DNA of 8,176 nucleotides. Origin: CAZXMB01 sp964641715 (lineage in GTDB: Bacteria > Desulfobacterota > BSN033 > UBA1163). The stretch lies in the NCBI GenBank assembly GCA_964641715.1, contig CAZXMB010000134.1:1-8176 (forward strand), read 5' to 3'. The notes under the pieces were generated by a model, which saw only the letters and a program-made list of their open reading frames with translations, was not told the DNA's origin and did not search any database. Shown piece by piece: positions 1 to 6,362 of the stretch (the stretch's first letter is position 1; each line of letters begins with the position of its first letter). The position numbers and the translations under genes were made by a program.

Positions 1-930
1 CCTTCCTTCTTGCCGGAGTTGAGTAATGATTGCCATTATCTGCGGAAGCGCTTCGATCGCCGCCTTTTCTCCCTCGAGAATGGCCTCGTGTCTCCTTGAA
101 AAATCACCTGAACCGATGTGGCCCACCCTTGGCCTGATCACCACATCGGCCTGGCTGAGCTGAAGGGTGGCCAGCCTGCCATACATGATGTCAATGGATT
201 GCAGGATGGTCTCAATCGTATTTCCGGGAGGAGTCCGTTCTGCATTGGAAGAGATATCCACGGCAATGACCACATCCGCACCGAATCGCCTGGCCGCTTC
301 CACCGCCACCGGACTCACCACCCCTCCATCCACATATATTTTGTCCCCGATCTTGACCGGCCGGAATACTCCCGGGATCGAGCAGCTTGCCCTTACGGCC
401 TGTCCTGTATTCCCCCTGCCAAAAACAGTCTCCTGGCCGCTTTGAATTTCCGTGGCAACGGCATAGAAAGGTATCTTCAACTTCTCGATGGGTGCTTTTT
501 TTACCATCCGGTTAATAAAATCTTCGAGTCTTTCCCCTTTGATGAACCCATTTTCGGGAAGGGTCAAATCCACAATATCCTTCTGCTCTATCGCAAAGGA
601 TAATTTTTGCAGCTCAAAGGCATTGAGGCCGGAGGCATAGAGGCTTCCGATCGCACTGCCCACACTCGTCCCGACGATCATGTGGATGGGGATTTTATGG
701 CTCTCCAGAATCTTGAGCACTCCAATATGGGCAAAACCTTTAGATGAACCTGCTCCCAGAACCAGAGCAATCTTTACCGGCTTGGGCGGAGGTTGAGCAG
801 GAAGCTCCGGAATGACTGGAGGAGGTTGGGTCTCCTTCATGGTGCAGGATAGGGTCATTAATAGGAAAACAACAAGGATGCCTGCAACATATTTTAGATC
901 AATCTTCTCCACCCATTTTTCGCTTTTCAT
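1..930 (-). CDS. Patatin-like phospholipase (RssA/NTE-type), putative lipoprotein, 3' end off the window
   Basis: The frame is open for 310 codons from an ATG at 930 to the left edge, so the C-terminus is missing. Residues 12-28 are hydrophobic and end in TLSC, a degenerate lipobox with Cys29 as the likely lipidated residue; a Pro-rich linker (about 35-51) follows. The patatin fold begins near residue 53. It has an oxyanion-type loop GAGSSKG (59-65), a nucleophile elbow GTSVG with Ser89, and the catalytic-dyad DGG with Asp201. These identify a serine acyl hydrolase of the bacterial patatin family, probably acting on phospholipid or other acyl esters and anchored to a membrane facing the periplasm. 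The Gly-rich loop has SSK where many relatives have GAR. An AGGA about 9 nt upstream supports the start. It lies 82 bp downstream of lipA on the same strand and may be co-transcribed. The family call is firm; the substrate is unknown, and the lipobox is imperfect (Thr at -3). Confidence 0.9.
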   Translation of the reverse strand, partial: MKSEKWVEKIDLKYVAGILVVFLLMTLSCTMKETQPPPVIPELPAQPPPKPVKIALVLGAGSSKGFAHIGVLKILESHKIPIHMIVGTSVGSAIGSLYASGLNAFELQKLSFAIEQKDIVDLTLPENGFIKGERLEDFINRMVKKAPIEKLKIPFYAVATEIQSGQETVFGRGNTGQAVRASCSIPGVFRPVKIGDKIYVDGGVVSPVAVEAARRFGADVVIAVDISSNAERTPPGNTIETILQSIDIMYGRLATLQLSQADVVIRPRVGHIGSGDFSRRHEAILEGEKAAIEALPQIMAIITQLRQEGR

Positions 931-1012
931 GCATCCATTTCCTATGCTCCAGTATTTATTTGTTATGGGCAAGTCGGCTGAACGCCCTGCCTTGCAGGGG
1001 GGATTCCACTTC
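931..1012 (-). other. lipA-patatin intergenic spacer with small hairpin
   Basis: This is an 82-bp spacer. It contains a perfect 6-bp stem with a 3-nt loop (CCCTGC at 985-990, GCAGGG at 994-999). No T-run follows on the minus strand, so it is not a typical intrinsic terminator. It could be a REP-like hairpin or a transcript-stabilising 3' end for lipA. The patatin ribosome-binding site (AGGA, near 940-943) lies in the promoter-proximal part. Confidence 0.5.
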
Positions 1013-1909
1013 CTATTTTTTATCTTTCGTCCATCGTCCCTCGTCTGTCGCCCACCGTTTCGTGAACATCTCAAAGGCATGGAAAGAACTCCTGACAAAG
1101 GGACCGGAGGCAACCGCTTTAAAACCCATCTCCTCCCCTATCCTCTTATATTCTTCGAATCCCTCCGGTGGGATAAATCGGACCACAGGTAAGCGATCCA
1201 GACGGGGCTGGAGGTATTGCCCGATCGTTAAGAGGTCACATCTAACCTCTCTGAGGTCTTCCATCAGTTTCAAGATCTCCTCTCGGTTTTCGCCCAAACC
1301 GAGCATAAAACCGGATTTGGTCAGAATCTTCGGATAACCTTCTTTCGATCTCTTGAGTAAATGAAGGGATCGGATATAGTCCGCCCGGGGACGGACTTTC
1401 GGATAAAGTCTTGCAATGGTTTCAACATTGTGATTTAAAACCTCCGGATATTCTCTTAAAACGGTCTCTAATGAGGAGGGATTGCCCTGAAAATCGGGAA
1501 CCAGGACTTCAATTTTTATCTCTGAATTCATCCCCCGGATCGCCCGGATGGTTCTGGCAAATTGGGATCCTCCTCCGTCAGGCAGGTCATCTCTCGTTAC
1601 AGAGGTAACCACCACATATTGAAGTCCCATCCTTTGAACAGCTCGCGCCACGCTTTCCGGCTCTGATTCGTCAGGTGGAGCAGGATTTCCATGTTCTACA
1701 GCGCAAAATCCACAATTCCTGGTACAGCTCTTTCCGAGGATGAGAAAGGTTACCGTCCCTTTTGAAAAACATTCACCGAGATTCGGACAGCGGGCCTCCT
1801 CGCAGACCGTATGAAGGTCCTCTTTATCCAGAATCGATTTTACCCTCTGGAGATCCTGAAAAGGAGGGATTCGTTTTTTCAACCAGGGAGGTTTCTTTTC
1901 CATTCTCAT
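1013..1909 (-). CDS. lipA: Lipoyl synthase (radical SAM)
   Basis: LipA inserts two sulfur atoms at C6 and C8 of the octanoyl chain on GcvH and 2-oxoacid dehydrogenase E2 domains, giving lipoyl groups. The 298-residue product has both diagnostic iron-sulfur motifs: the auxiliary-cluster cysteines C36, C41 and C47 (CxxxxCxxxxxC) and the radical-SAM triad C62, C66 and C69 (CxxxCxxC). The C-terminal RSSFHA (273-278) carries the serine that ligates the auxiliary cluster in this family. Length is close to the usual 290-320. Two starts are possible: ATG at 1909 and ATG at 1903. An AGGA sits 7 nt before the 1903 codon but only 1 nt before the 1909 codon, so 1903 (MEKKPPW) may be the true start. It lies 17 bp after lpdA. 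The last 11 residues (TDEGRWTKDKK) come from a 7-bp tandem repeat and are unlikely to be functional. Confidence 0.97.
   Translation of the reverse strand: MRMEKKPPWLKKRIPPFQDLQRVKSILDKEDLHTVCEEARCPNLGECFSKGTVTFLILGKSCTRNCGFCAVEHGNPAPPDESEPESVARAVQRMGLQYVVVTSVTRDDLPDGGGSQFARTIRAIRGMNSEIKIEVLVPDFQGNPSSLETVLREYPEVLNHNVETIARLYPKVRPRADYIRSLHLLKRSKEGYPKILTKSGFMLGLGENREEILKLMEDLREVRCDLLTIGQYLQPRLDRLPVVRFIPPEGFEEYKRIGEEMGFKAVASGPFVRSSFHAFEMFTKRWATDEGRWTKDKK
1025..1059. repeat. Degenerate 7-bp tandem repeat at the lipA 3' end
   Basis: Five consecutive heptamers on the plus strand read TTTCGTC, CATCGTC, CCTCGTC, TGTCGCC and CACCGTT; the first three fit NNTCGTC exactly. On the coding (minus) strand this is a GACGANG-type repeat. 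It encodes the end of LipA, after the conserved domain. Because the unit is 7 bp, the frame shifts with each copy and the encoded peptide repeats only every seven residues. The array looks like an intergenic repeat captured by the coding sequence. Confidence 0.7.
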
Positions 1910-1926
1910 TTCCTATTTCCCATTTT

Positions 1927-3321
1927 TTATTTACGGAGTGGCTTCGGAAGATGGACCGCCATTCCATCCGCATCAAGGCATGCCTCCTTCAATGCCTCTG
2001 AAACCGTGGGGTGGGGCTGAATGAATCGGGTAAATTCTTTTAACTTACTCCCGATCATAGGTGTGGCAACCGAGATGAGGGCACTTGCCTCCGATCCGAT
2101 GATATGAACGCCTAAGACCTCATCGCGCTCTCTGCTCACAACCACTTTAATCAGACCTTCGGTCTCTCCGGAGATCACAGCCTTCGGATTGGAACGAAAT
2201 GGGAAACGGCCGATCCGGATACTCCCTTTTGTTTTTGCCTCTTTCTCGGTTAGACCCACGGAGGCGATCTCAGGAGAGGTAAAGATACAGAGAGGGATGG
2301 GGTGATTATCCATTTCATGGTTCAGACCCATCACATTTTCTGCCGCCGCCATTCCTTCTTCCATAGCCAGATGGGCTAAAAAAGTTCCTCCGGTTGCGTC
2401 ACCGACTGCATAAATATGGGGTGTGCTGGTCTCCATCCGGCGATTGACTTTAATTCCTTTAGGGGATACCTCCACGCCTGCCTTGGAAAAATCGAGACTC
2501 AGCTCTGGAGCCCTTCCCACAGCCAAAAGCAATTTCTCACAATGGAGTTCTGCCATCCCCTGAGGGGTTTGAACGACAAGTCCTAACCCCTCCTCCGACG
2601 GGCGAACCTCCTGGATCGAAGATCGGGTTAAGATTTTAATCCCCTCCCTTTCCAAATACCTCCGTAGATTCCGGACCAACTCTCCCTCTAAGCCCGTAAG
2701 GATGTCATCCAGAATCTCGACGATGGTCACCTTTGAACCCAATATCCGAAAGAGTGTAGCAAGCTCAACGCCGATATACCCCCCACCGATGATGACCATC
2801 TCCCGGGGCACCTTTCTCATCTCCAATGCCTCATCACTGGTGATCATCTTGTCCCCGTCAGGAGTGAGGGAAGGAAGGCCCTTTGATCTTGAACCGGGGG
2901 CAAGGATGATCGCATCGGCTTCGAGAATTCCCCTCTGCGATTCCCCATCAAGAAGAATGACCTGATTGGGATTGATCAGATCGGCCCGCCCATTTTTAAC
3001 CGTTACCCGATAGGATTCAAGCAGCAACTCTATGCCCTTTACCAACTCCTGAACCACCTTCTTCTTTCGTTCCATCATAGAATCGAGAAGACCTGTTTCA
3101 TCGATCGGGACAGATTGAAAAACGGAAGAATTTCTGATCGAACGGAGAAACCTGGCATCGTGAAGAAGGGCTTTTGTGGGAATACATCCGCGGTTGAGAC
3201 AGGTCCCCCCGATTCTGTCCTTCTCGATCAGGATGACTCTGGCTCCAAGTTGGGCAGCGCGAATCGCCGCCACATAACCTCCGGGGCCACCTCCGATGAT
3301 CACAATCTTTTTAGGATTCAT
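1927..3321 (-). CDS. lpdA: Dihydrolipoyl dehydrogenase (L-protein / E3)
   Basis: This FAD flavoprotein reoxidises the dihydrolipoyl group of GcvH (and possibly of 2-oxoacid dehydrogenases) with NAD+. The 464-residue protein has the N-terminal dinucleotide fold GGGPGG (10-15), the redox-active disulfide C41/C46 in CLNRGC, a second Rossmann motif GGGYIG (179-184), the FAD-contacting AVGDATGG (305-312), and the C-terminal HPTVSE holding the His437/Glu442 proton relay. Glu202 at the end of the second NAD-domain strand favours NAD over NADP. Length is standard for the family. The ATG at 3321 is well placed for the first beta strand, but the 25 nt upstream (AT-rich) contain no recognisable Shine-Dalgarno sequence. 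The neighbouring RAYT element ends about 29 bp upstream and may have replaced the native leader. The stop is 17 bp before lipA. The assignment is very secure. Confidence 0.97.
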   Translation of the reverse strand: MNPKKIVIIGGGPGGYVAAIRAAQLGARVILIEKDRIGGTCLNRGCIPTKALLHDARFLRSIRNSSVFQSVPIDETGLLDSMMERKKKVVQELVKGIELLLESYRVTVKNGRADLINPNQVILLDGESQRGILEADAIILAPGSRSKGLPSLTPDGDKMITSDEALEMRKVPREMVIIGGGYIGVELATLFRILGSKVTIVEILDDILTGLEGELVRNLRRYLEREGIKILTRSSIQEVRPSEEGLGLVVQTPQGMAELHCEKLLLAVGRAPELSLDFSKAGVEVSPKGIKVNRRMETSTPHIYAVGDATGGTFLAHLAMEEGMAAAENVMGLNHEMDNHPIPLCIFTSPEIASVGLTEKEAKTKGSIRIGRFPFRSNPKAVISGETEGLIKVVVSRERDEVLGVHIIGSEASALISVATPMIGSKLKEFTRFIQPHPTVSEALKEACLDADGMAVHLPKPLRK

Positions 3322-3329
3322 CGCTTATT

Positions 3330-3358
3330 ATTTTAAACTTTTAGACTATTGGTGGCAC
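3330..3358 (-). promoter_or_regulatory. Possible sigma70-like promoter for lpdA at the RAYT end
   Basis: On the minus strand, GTGCCA (3358-3353; 4 of 6 to TTGACA) is separated by 17 bp from TAAAAT (3335-3330; 5 of 6 to TATAAT). The -10-like box lies 8 nt before the lpdA ATG, so any transcript would be nearly leaderless, which would fit the lack of a ribosome-binding site. The -35-like box falls inside the REP-like terminus of the mobile element. AT-rich sequence produces such matches by chance, so this is tentative. Confidence 0.22.
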
Positions 3359-3365
3359 AGGCCTC
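3351..3365 (+). repeat. REP-like terminus, left end of the RAYT element (cut by gap)
   Basis: GGTGGCACAGGCCTC is directed inward and breaks off at the N run. Its first 12 bases match, in inverted orientation, the sequence at 3926-3915 on the other side of the transposase. It has the expected REP layout: a GTGG tetranucleotide immediately 5' of a hairpin arm (CACAGGC). The second arm is presumably inside the gap. Confidence 0.7.
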
Positions 3366-3465
3366 NNNNNNNNNNNNNNNNNNNNNNNNNNNNNNNNNNN
3401 NNNNNNNNNNNNNNNNNNNNNNNNNNNNNNNNNNNNNNNNNNNNNNNNNNNNNNNNNNNNNNNNN
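3366..3465. other. Assembly gap (100 N)
   Basis: Exactly 100 N, the usual placeholder for a scaffold join, so the true distance is unknown. It hides the C-terminus of the RAYT and the rest of the left REP hairpin. The gap sits at a repeated sequence, a common reason for contigs to break. Confidence 0.95.
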
Positions 3466-3941
3466 GGGTAGTCTTCAGGTCTTTCAGAAAGCCCATTCTT
3501 TACCGGATTGTTCCTAATATATTGCCATTTTTCATTAAATTCCATCTCATCACGCACAATTCGATCGAATCTCTCATCTTGCCAGACCGATCCCTTCATC
3601 CCTCTTTGCCGATTGATTTTATGTGCGCTGAAACTCTTGAGGCTGTGTAAGATCTCTCCTAAATCATATACACCACCTTCCCTTTTAACCAAAGGTTGAG
3701 CCAAAGCATGGACATGATCGGGCATAACCACAGCAGTATAAAGAGTCCATTTCTGTCCATTCCAGTAACATAGGGACTCCAGGGTTATTGTCCGCTCTTC
3801 TGGCGATAAGATCTGCCCCTTCAGGCATCGCCATGTAAGAAAATATACTCTGTGAGGCTCTTGCCAATGAGGTAGATTTCTTTTGGTAATCTTAAAAGAG
3901 TTCACAGGCTGGAAGCCTGTGCCACCAGATTTATCTGTCAA
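3466..3941 (-). CDS. REP-associated tyrosine transposase (RAYT, Y1/HUH), C-terminus in gap
   Basis: This is a single-strand DNA transposase of the TnpA-REP (IS200-like Y1) family, which cleaves REP hairpins. Visible motifs are PHWQEPHRVYFLTWR (24-38), the metal-binding HUH pair His76/His78 in MPDHVHA, a conserved SLKSFSAHKIN helix (100-110), GSVWQDERFDRIVRDE (117-132), and YIRNNPVKNGL with the probable catalytic Tyr141. The frame then enters the N run after PEDY. The ten residues that would continue on the far side of the gap (to a stop at 3333) are REP-derived and probably not part of the protein. The start is unclear: the frame opens with TTG at 3941, 11 bp inside lipB, and residues 7-13 are encoded by the REP hairpin. 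A GTG at 3905 is the alternative. Neither has a good ribosome-binding site. REP-like sequences flank the gene in inverted orientation, so this is a mobile-element-derived intruder between lipB and lpdA. Confidence 0.88.
3903..3926 (-). repeat. REP-like hairpin, right end of the RAYT element
   Basis: It has a perfect 8-bp stem with a 3-nt loop: CACAGGCT at 3903-3910, GGA, AGCCTGTG at 3914-3921. On the minus strand the GTGG tetranucleotide immediately precedes the stem, the layout recognised by RAYT proteins. It sits between the lipB stop and the transposase core and is translated in the open frame as TGFQPV. As lipB's 3' hairpin it may also affect mRNA decay. Confidence 0.75.
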
Positions 3942-4605
3942 TTTCTTTCAGGCCTTTTTCCTCCCAATCTCTTTCGAAGGTCTGCTTGAAATGGAAACTT
4001 ATCTTCTCAACCAGTAGCTCTCTGGGGATTTCTGTCCCAAGAATCTTTTCCATTGAGGTCATCTTCTTTCCAACAAGACCACAGGGGTTGATCAGGTCAA
4101 AATAGCTCAGGTCTGTTCTGTAATTCAATGCAAAGCCGTGAAAGGAGACCCAGCGTTTGATCACCACACCGATGGAGGCAATCTTTTCTCCATCTACCCA
4201 CACCCCCCGGTTGGAAGAGTCCCTGTTTCCTTCGATTCCGAAATCCTTCAGGCTTTGGATGATCACTCCTTCAAGCTGATCCATATAACGGATGAGACGA
4301 TATCCGTAATCCTTCAGGTTAAAAATGGGATAGACGATCAATTGCCCCGGGCCATGATAGGTGACATCTCCGCCTCTCTCTACGTGGAAGATAGGAATCT
4401 TCATTTTTTCCAGAACCTGAGGGGAGACAAGAAGATGGGAATGATCCCCACGCCTCCCGAGTGTGATCACATGAGGGTGTTCAAGGAAGAGAAGAAGGTC
4501 AGGCAACTCGCCTTCTACCCGCTTCAACCAGAGTTGATGCTGGAGATCCCAGGCCTTCTCGTAATTTATTAGGCCTAAATCTATTATCCATCCTTTTCTA
4601 CTCAT
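3931..4605 (-). CDS. lipB: Lipoyl(octanoyl) transferase
   Basis: LipB transfers octanoate from octanoyl-ACP to the target lysine of GcvH and other lipoyl domains, the first step of endogenous lipoylation in the cytoplasm. From the ATG at 4605 it is 224 residues, the normal size. Conserved features are the glycine turn around LGRRGD (49-54), RGGDVTYHGPGQ (77-88), KIASIG with catalytic Lys141, and NPCG with the acyl-thioester Cys175. The frame is open further upstream (to 4692), but those 29 residues are encoded by an AT-rich intergenic inverted repeat and have no counterpart in the family, so MSRKGW at 4605 (or MPMSRK at 4611) is preferred. Only a weak GGA precedes the start, by 6 nt. It stands between gcvPB and the RAYT and belongs functionally with lipA further downstream. 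The stop is 5 bp from the REP hairpin. Confidence 0.95.
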   Translation of the reverse strand: MSRKGWIIDLGLINYEKAWDLQHQLWLKRVEGELPDLLLFLEHPHVITLGRRGDHSHLLVSPQVLEKMKIPIFHVERGGDVTYHGPGQLIVYPIFNLKDYGYRLIRYMDQLEGVIIQSLKDFGIEGNRDSSNRGVWVDGEKIASIGVVIKRWVSFHGFALNYRTDLSYFDLINPCGLVGKKMTSMEKILGTEIPRELLVEKISFHFKQTFERDWEEKGLKEIDR

Positions 4606-4657
4606 CGGCATTCCAATGATATCAAACGCATGCAATAAAGCACCAATACCCAAGCAA

Positions 4658-4749
4658 CAATAACCAAATAATCTCCAATTTCCAATGCCCAAACATTGTT
4701 TCTTAATTTGATAATTGGAGCTTATTTGGAACTTGGGATTTGGTTATTG
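4658..4749. repeat. AT-rich imperfect inverted repeat between gcvPB and lipB
   Basis: CAATAACCAAAT (4658-4669) pairs with ATTTGGTTATTG (4738-4749), 12 bp without mismatch. Further in, CTCCAATT (4673-4680) pairs with AATTGGAG (4713-4720). A small nested hairpin (CAATG 4683-4687, CATTG 4694-4698) occupies the apex. The right arm has about 15 extra bases, so the stem is interrupted. It lies in the 160-bp spacer before lipB and accounts for the spurious N-terminal extension of that frame. No promoter was recognised here. Confidence 0.7.
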
Positions 4750-4755
4750 GAATTT

Positions 4756-4806
4756 CCCCCTCACCTTATTCCTCTCCCCTGCATGGAGAGGGGAAGGGTG
4801 AGGGGG
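4756..4806. repeat. 22-bp stem-loop containing the gcvPB stop codon
   Basis: The left arm at 4756-4777 and the right arm at 4785-4806 form a 22-bp stem with one mismatch and three G-T wobbles around a 7-nt loop. The sequence is CCCCCTCACC-rich on one strand and GGTGAGGGGG-rich on the other. The gcvPB stop (TAA, 4768-4766) lies inside the arm, and the last residues of GcvPB (SPFPSPCRGEE) are encoded by it. No T-run follows on the minus strand, so it is not a standard intrinsic terminator. It may still impede RNA decay or polymerase. Confidence 0.8.
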
Positions 4807-6262
4807 GTGTCCATTTCAGTTTCGGTTTTCTGGCCGCCTGGACCTCATCGAGCCTTCTCACCTTAACCCTCCGGGGGGCATGACGGAGGAGGTCCGGGTT
4901 CTCTTCAGCTTCTTTGGCAATAGTGATCATCGTCTCGATAAATCGGTCGAGCCCTTCCTTGCTCTCCGTCTCAGTGGGTTCCATCATCAGGGCTCCTTTG
5001 ACCACTAACGGGAAGTAAATGGTAGGCGGATGAAATCCATAGTCAATCAGTCTCTTGGCAATGTCAAGGGTATTGATATGATGCCTTTCCTGATGCCGAT
5101 CGGTAAAGACACACTCATGCATACATGGCCGATCGTAGGGAAGATAGTAATAATCTTTTAATCTCTTCATCAGGTAATTGGCATTGAGCACGGCCATCTC
5201 GCTCGCCCTCTTGAGTCCCTCTGCTCCCATGGAAAGGATGTAGGCATAAGCTTTAATCAAAACACCAAAGTTTCCGTAGAAAGCCTTCACCTTCCCTATG
5301 CTTTGCGGTCGATCGTAATTCAGGTGATACATCCCTTCATGCTTTTCGATCACTGGAATCGGAAGATAATGGCCAAGCTCTTTTTTTACAGCAACAGGAC
5401 CAGCCCCAGGTCCTCCTCCACCATGAGGAGTGGAAAAGGTCTTATGAAGATTGATATGGACCACATCCACTCCCAAATCACCCAGTTTGACGATCCCCAT
5501 CAGGGCATTGAGGTTGGCCCCATCGCAATAGACAAACCCTCCCTTGCGATGAACGATTTCAGCAATCTTTCCCAAATTTTCTTCAAAAAGGCCAAGGGTA
5601 TTGGGGTTGGTCACCATGATCACAGCCACCTGCTCATCCATCTGCTCTTCCACCTGTTGGGTGCTGATGATTCCCCTCTCGTTTGATTTGATCCCGACCA
5701 TCTGGAAGGAGGCGAGAGTAGAGGAGGAACAATTCGTTCCATGAGCGGTATCCGGCACAAGGATCTTCCTCCTTTTTTCTCCCCGATCCCGAAGGCAGGC
5801 CCGAATCATCATCAATCCCGTAAGCTCTCCATGGGCTCCTGCAGCAGGTTGAAGAGTGACATGGTCCATCCCTGTGATCTCTGCGAGATGGGTCTCGAAC
5901 TCAACCATCAATCTGAGAATTCCCTGGCAAATCTCCTGGGGGGTGTAGGGATGGACCCGGGCAAACCCTTCCATCCTCGCCACATCCTCATTGAGCTTCG
6001 GGTTATACTTCATCGTGCAGGAGCCGAGAGGATAGGGCCCGCTGTCCACCCCGTAATTCCATTGAGAAAGCCGCGTGAAGTGGCGAACCACCTCCATCTC
6101 ACTCACCTCGGGAAAGCCCTCTAACTCATCCCGTAAAAGATGGGGGGGAATGCAATTTTTTGCTTCTACCCCTTCAATATCCCATGGGGGCAAGGAATAT
6201 CCTTTTCTCCCTTTACCCCCCTGTTCAAAGATCAAGGGTTCATCCTGAATGAGACCGGTATC
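4766..6262 (-). CDS. gcvPB: Glycine dehydrogenase (decarboxylating) subunit 2, P-protein beta, 5' end in gap
   Basis: The C-terminal half of the P-protein, which forms a complex with GcvPA, binds PLP and decarboxylates glycine while passing aminomethyl to lipoyl-GcvH. The visible 498 residues begin a few residues after the expected start (DEPLIFEQ matches the typical N-terminus of separate GcvPB proteins). Landmarks include YPLGSCTMKYNPK (77-89 of the fragment), PAAGAHGELTGL (139-150), CDGANLNA (246-253), and HINLHKTFSTPHGGGGPG with the PLP lysine at fragment residue 274. FHPPTIYFPL and EPTETESKEGLDRF mark the C-terminal domain. The genuine family end is about RRLDEVQAARKPKLKW; the remaining 14 residues are read from a stem-loop repeat. 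The initiator codon is presumably within the 100-N gap. It is followed by lipB after 160 bp. Confidence 0.95.
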   Translation of the reverse strand, partial: DTGLIQDEPLIFEQGGKGRKGYSLPPWDIEGVEAKNCIPPHLLRDELEGFPEVSEMEVVRHFTRLSQWNYGVDSGPYPLGSCTMKYNPKLNEDVARMEGFARVHPYTPQEICQGILRLMVEFETHLAEITGMDHVTLQPAAGAHGELTGLMMIRACLRDRGEKRRKILVPDTAHGTNCSSSTLASFQMVGIKSNERGIISTQQVEEQMDEQVAVIMVTNPNTLGLFEENLGKIAEIVHRKGGFVYCDGANLNALMGIVKLGDLGVDVVHINLHKTFSTPHGGGGPGAGPVAVKKELGHYLPIPVIEKHEGMYHLNYDRPQSIGKVKAFYGNFGVLIKAYAYILSMGAEGLKRASEMAVLNANYLMKRLKDYYYLPYDRPCMHECVFTDRHQERHHINTLDIAKRLIDYGFHPPTIYFPLVVKGALMMEPTETESKEGLDRFIETMITIAKEAEENPDLLRHAPRRVKVRRLDEVQAARKPKLKWTPPSPFPSPCRGEE

Positions 6263-6362
6263 NNNNNNNNNNNNNNNNNNNNNNNNNNNNNNNNNNNNNN
6301 NNNNNNNNNNNNNNNNNNNNNNNNNNNNNNNNNNNNNNNNNNNNNNNNNNNNNNNNNNNNNN
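6263..6362. other. Assembly gap (100 N) at the gcvPA/gcvPB junction
   Basis: Exactly 100 N, so the true size is undetermined. GcvPA stops short of its usual C-terminus by roughly 20-35 residues on one side, and GcvPB lacks only its first few residues on the other. The gap therefore must hide the gcvPA stop and gcvPB start and may also hide an intergenic repeat like those at the other junctions. Confidence 0.95.

Larger units (their letters stand above)
3351..3926 (-). mobile_element. RAYT element flanked by inverted REP-like sequences
   Basis: The unit comprises a Y1 transposase gene bounded by GGTGGCACAGGC on both sides, each pointing inward. Its right boundary lies 5 bp from the lipB stop codon (TAA at 3933-3931) and its left boundary about 30 bp from the lpdA start. 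No target-site duplication is evident next to the two ends, as expected for Y1 chemistry. RAYTs are usually immobile single-copy genes that mobilise REPs elsewhere in the genome, so whether this one itself transposed here is an inference. Confidence 0.65.

Noticed and set aside
118..603. Plus-strand open frame opposite the patatin gene
   Set aside because: No recognisable domain; it lies antisense to a frame with full patatin motifs. The same reasoning removes all other plus-strand frames (for example 812-1192, 4138-4572, 5303-5686, 5741-6124).
3333..3365. Ten residues beyond the gap as the true RAYT C-terminus
   Set aside because: The frame across an unknown-length gap is arbitrary and these bases are the left REP terminus plus the lpdA leader.
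3685..3867. Minus-strand 60-residue frame inside the RAYT gene
   Set aside because: Out of frame with the transposase core that carries the HUH and Tyr motifs; no independent support.
4756..4806. Intrinsic transcription terminator after gcvPB
   Set aside because: The stem is strong but no U-tract follows on the minus strand, and the downstream genes belong to the same pathway.
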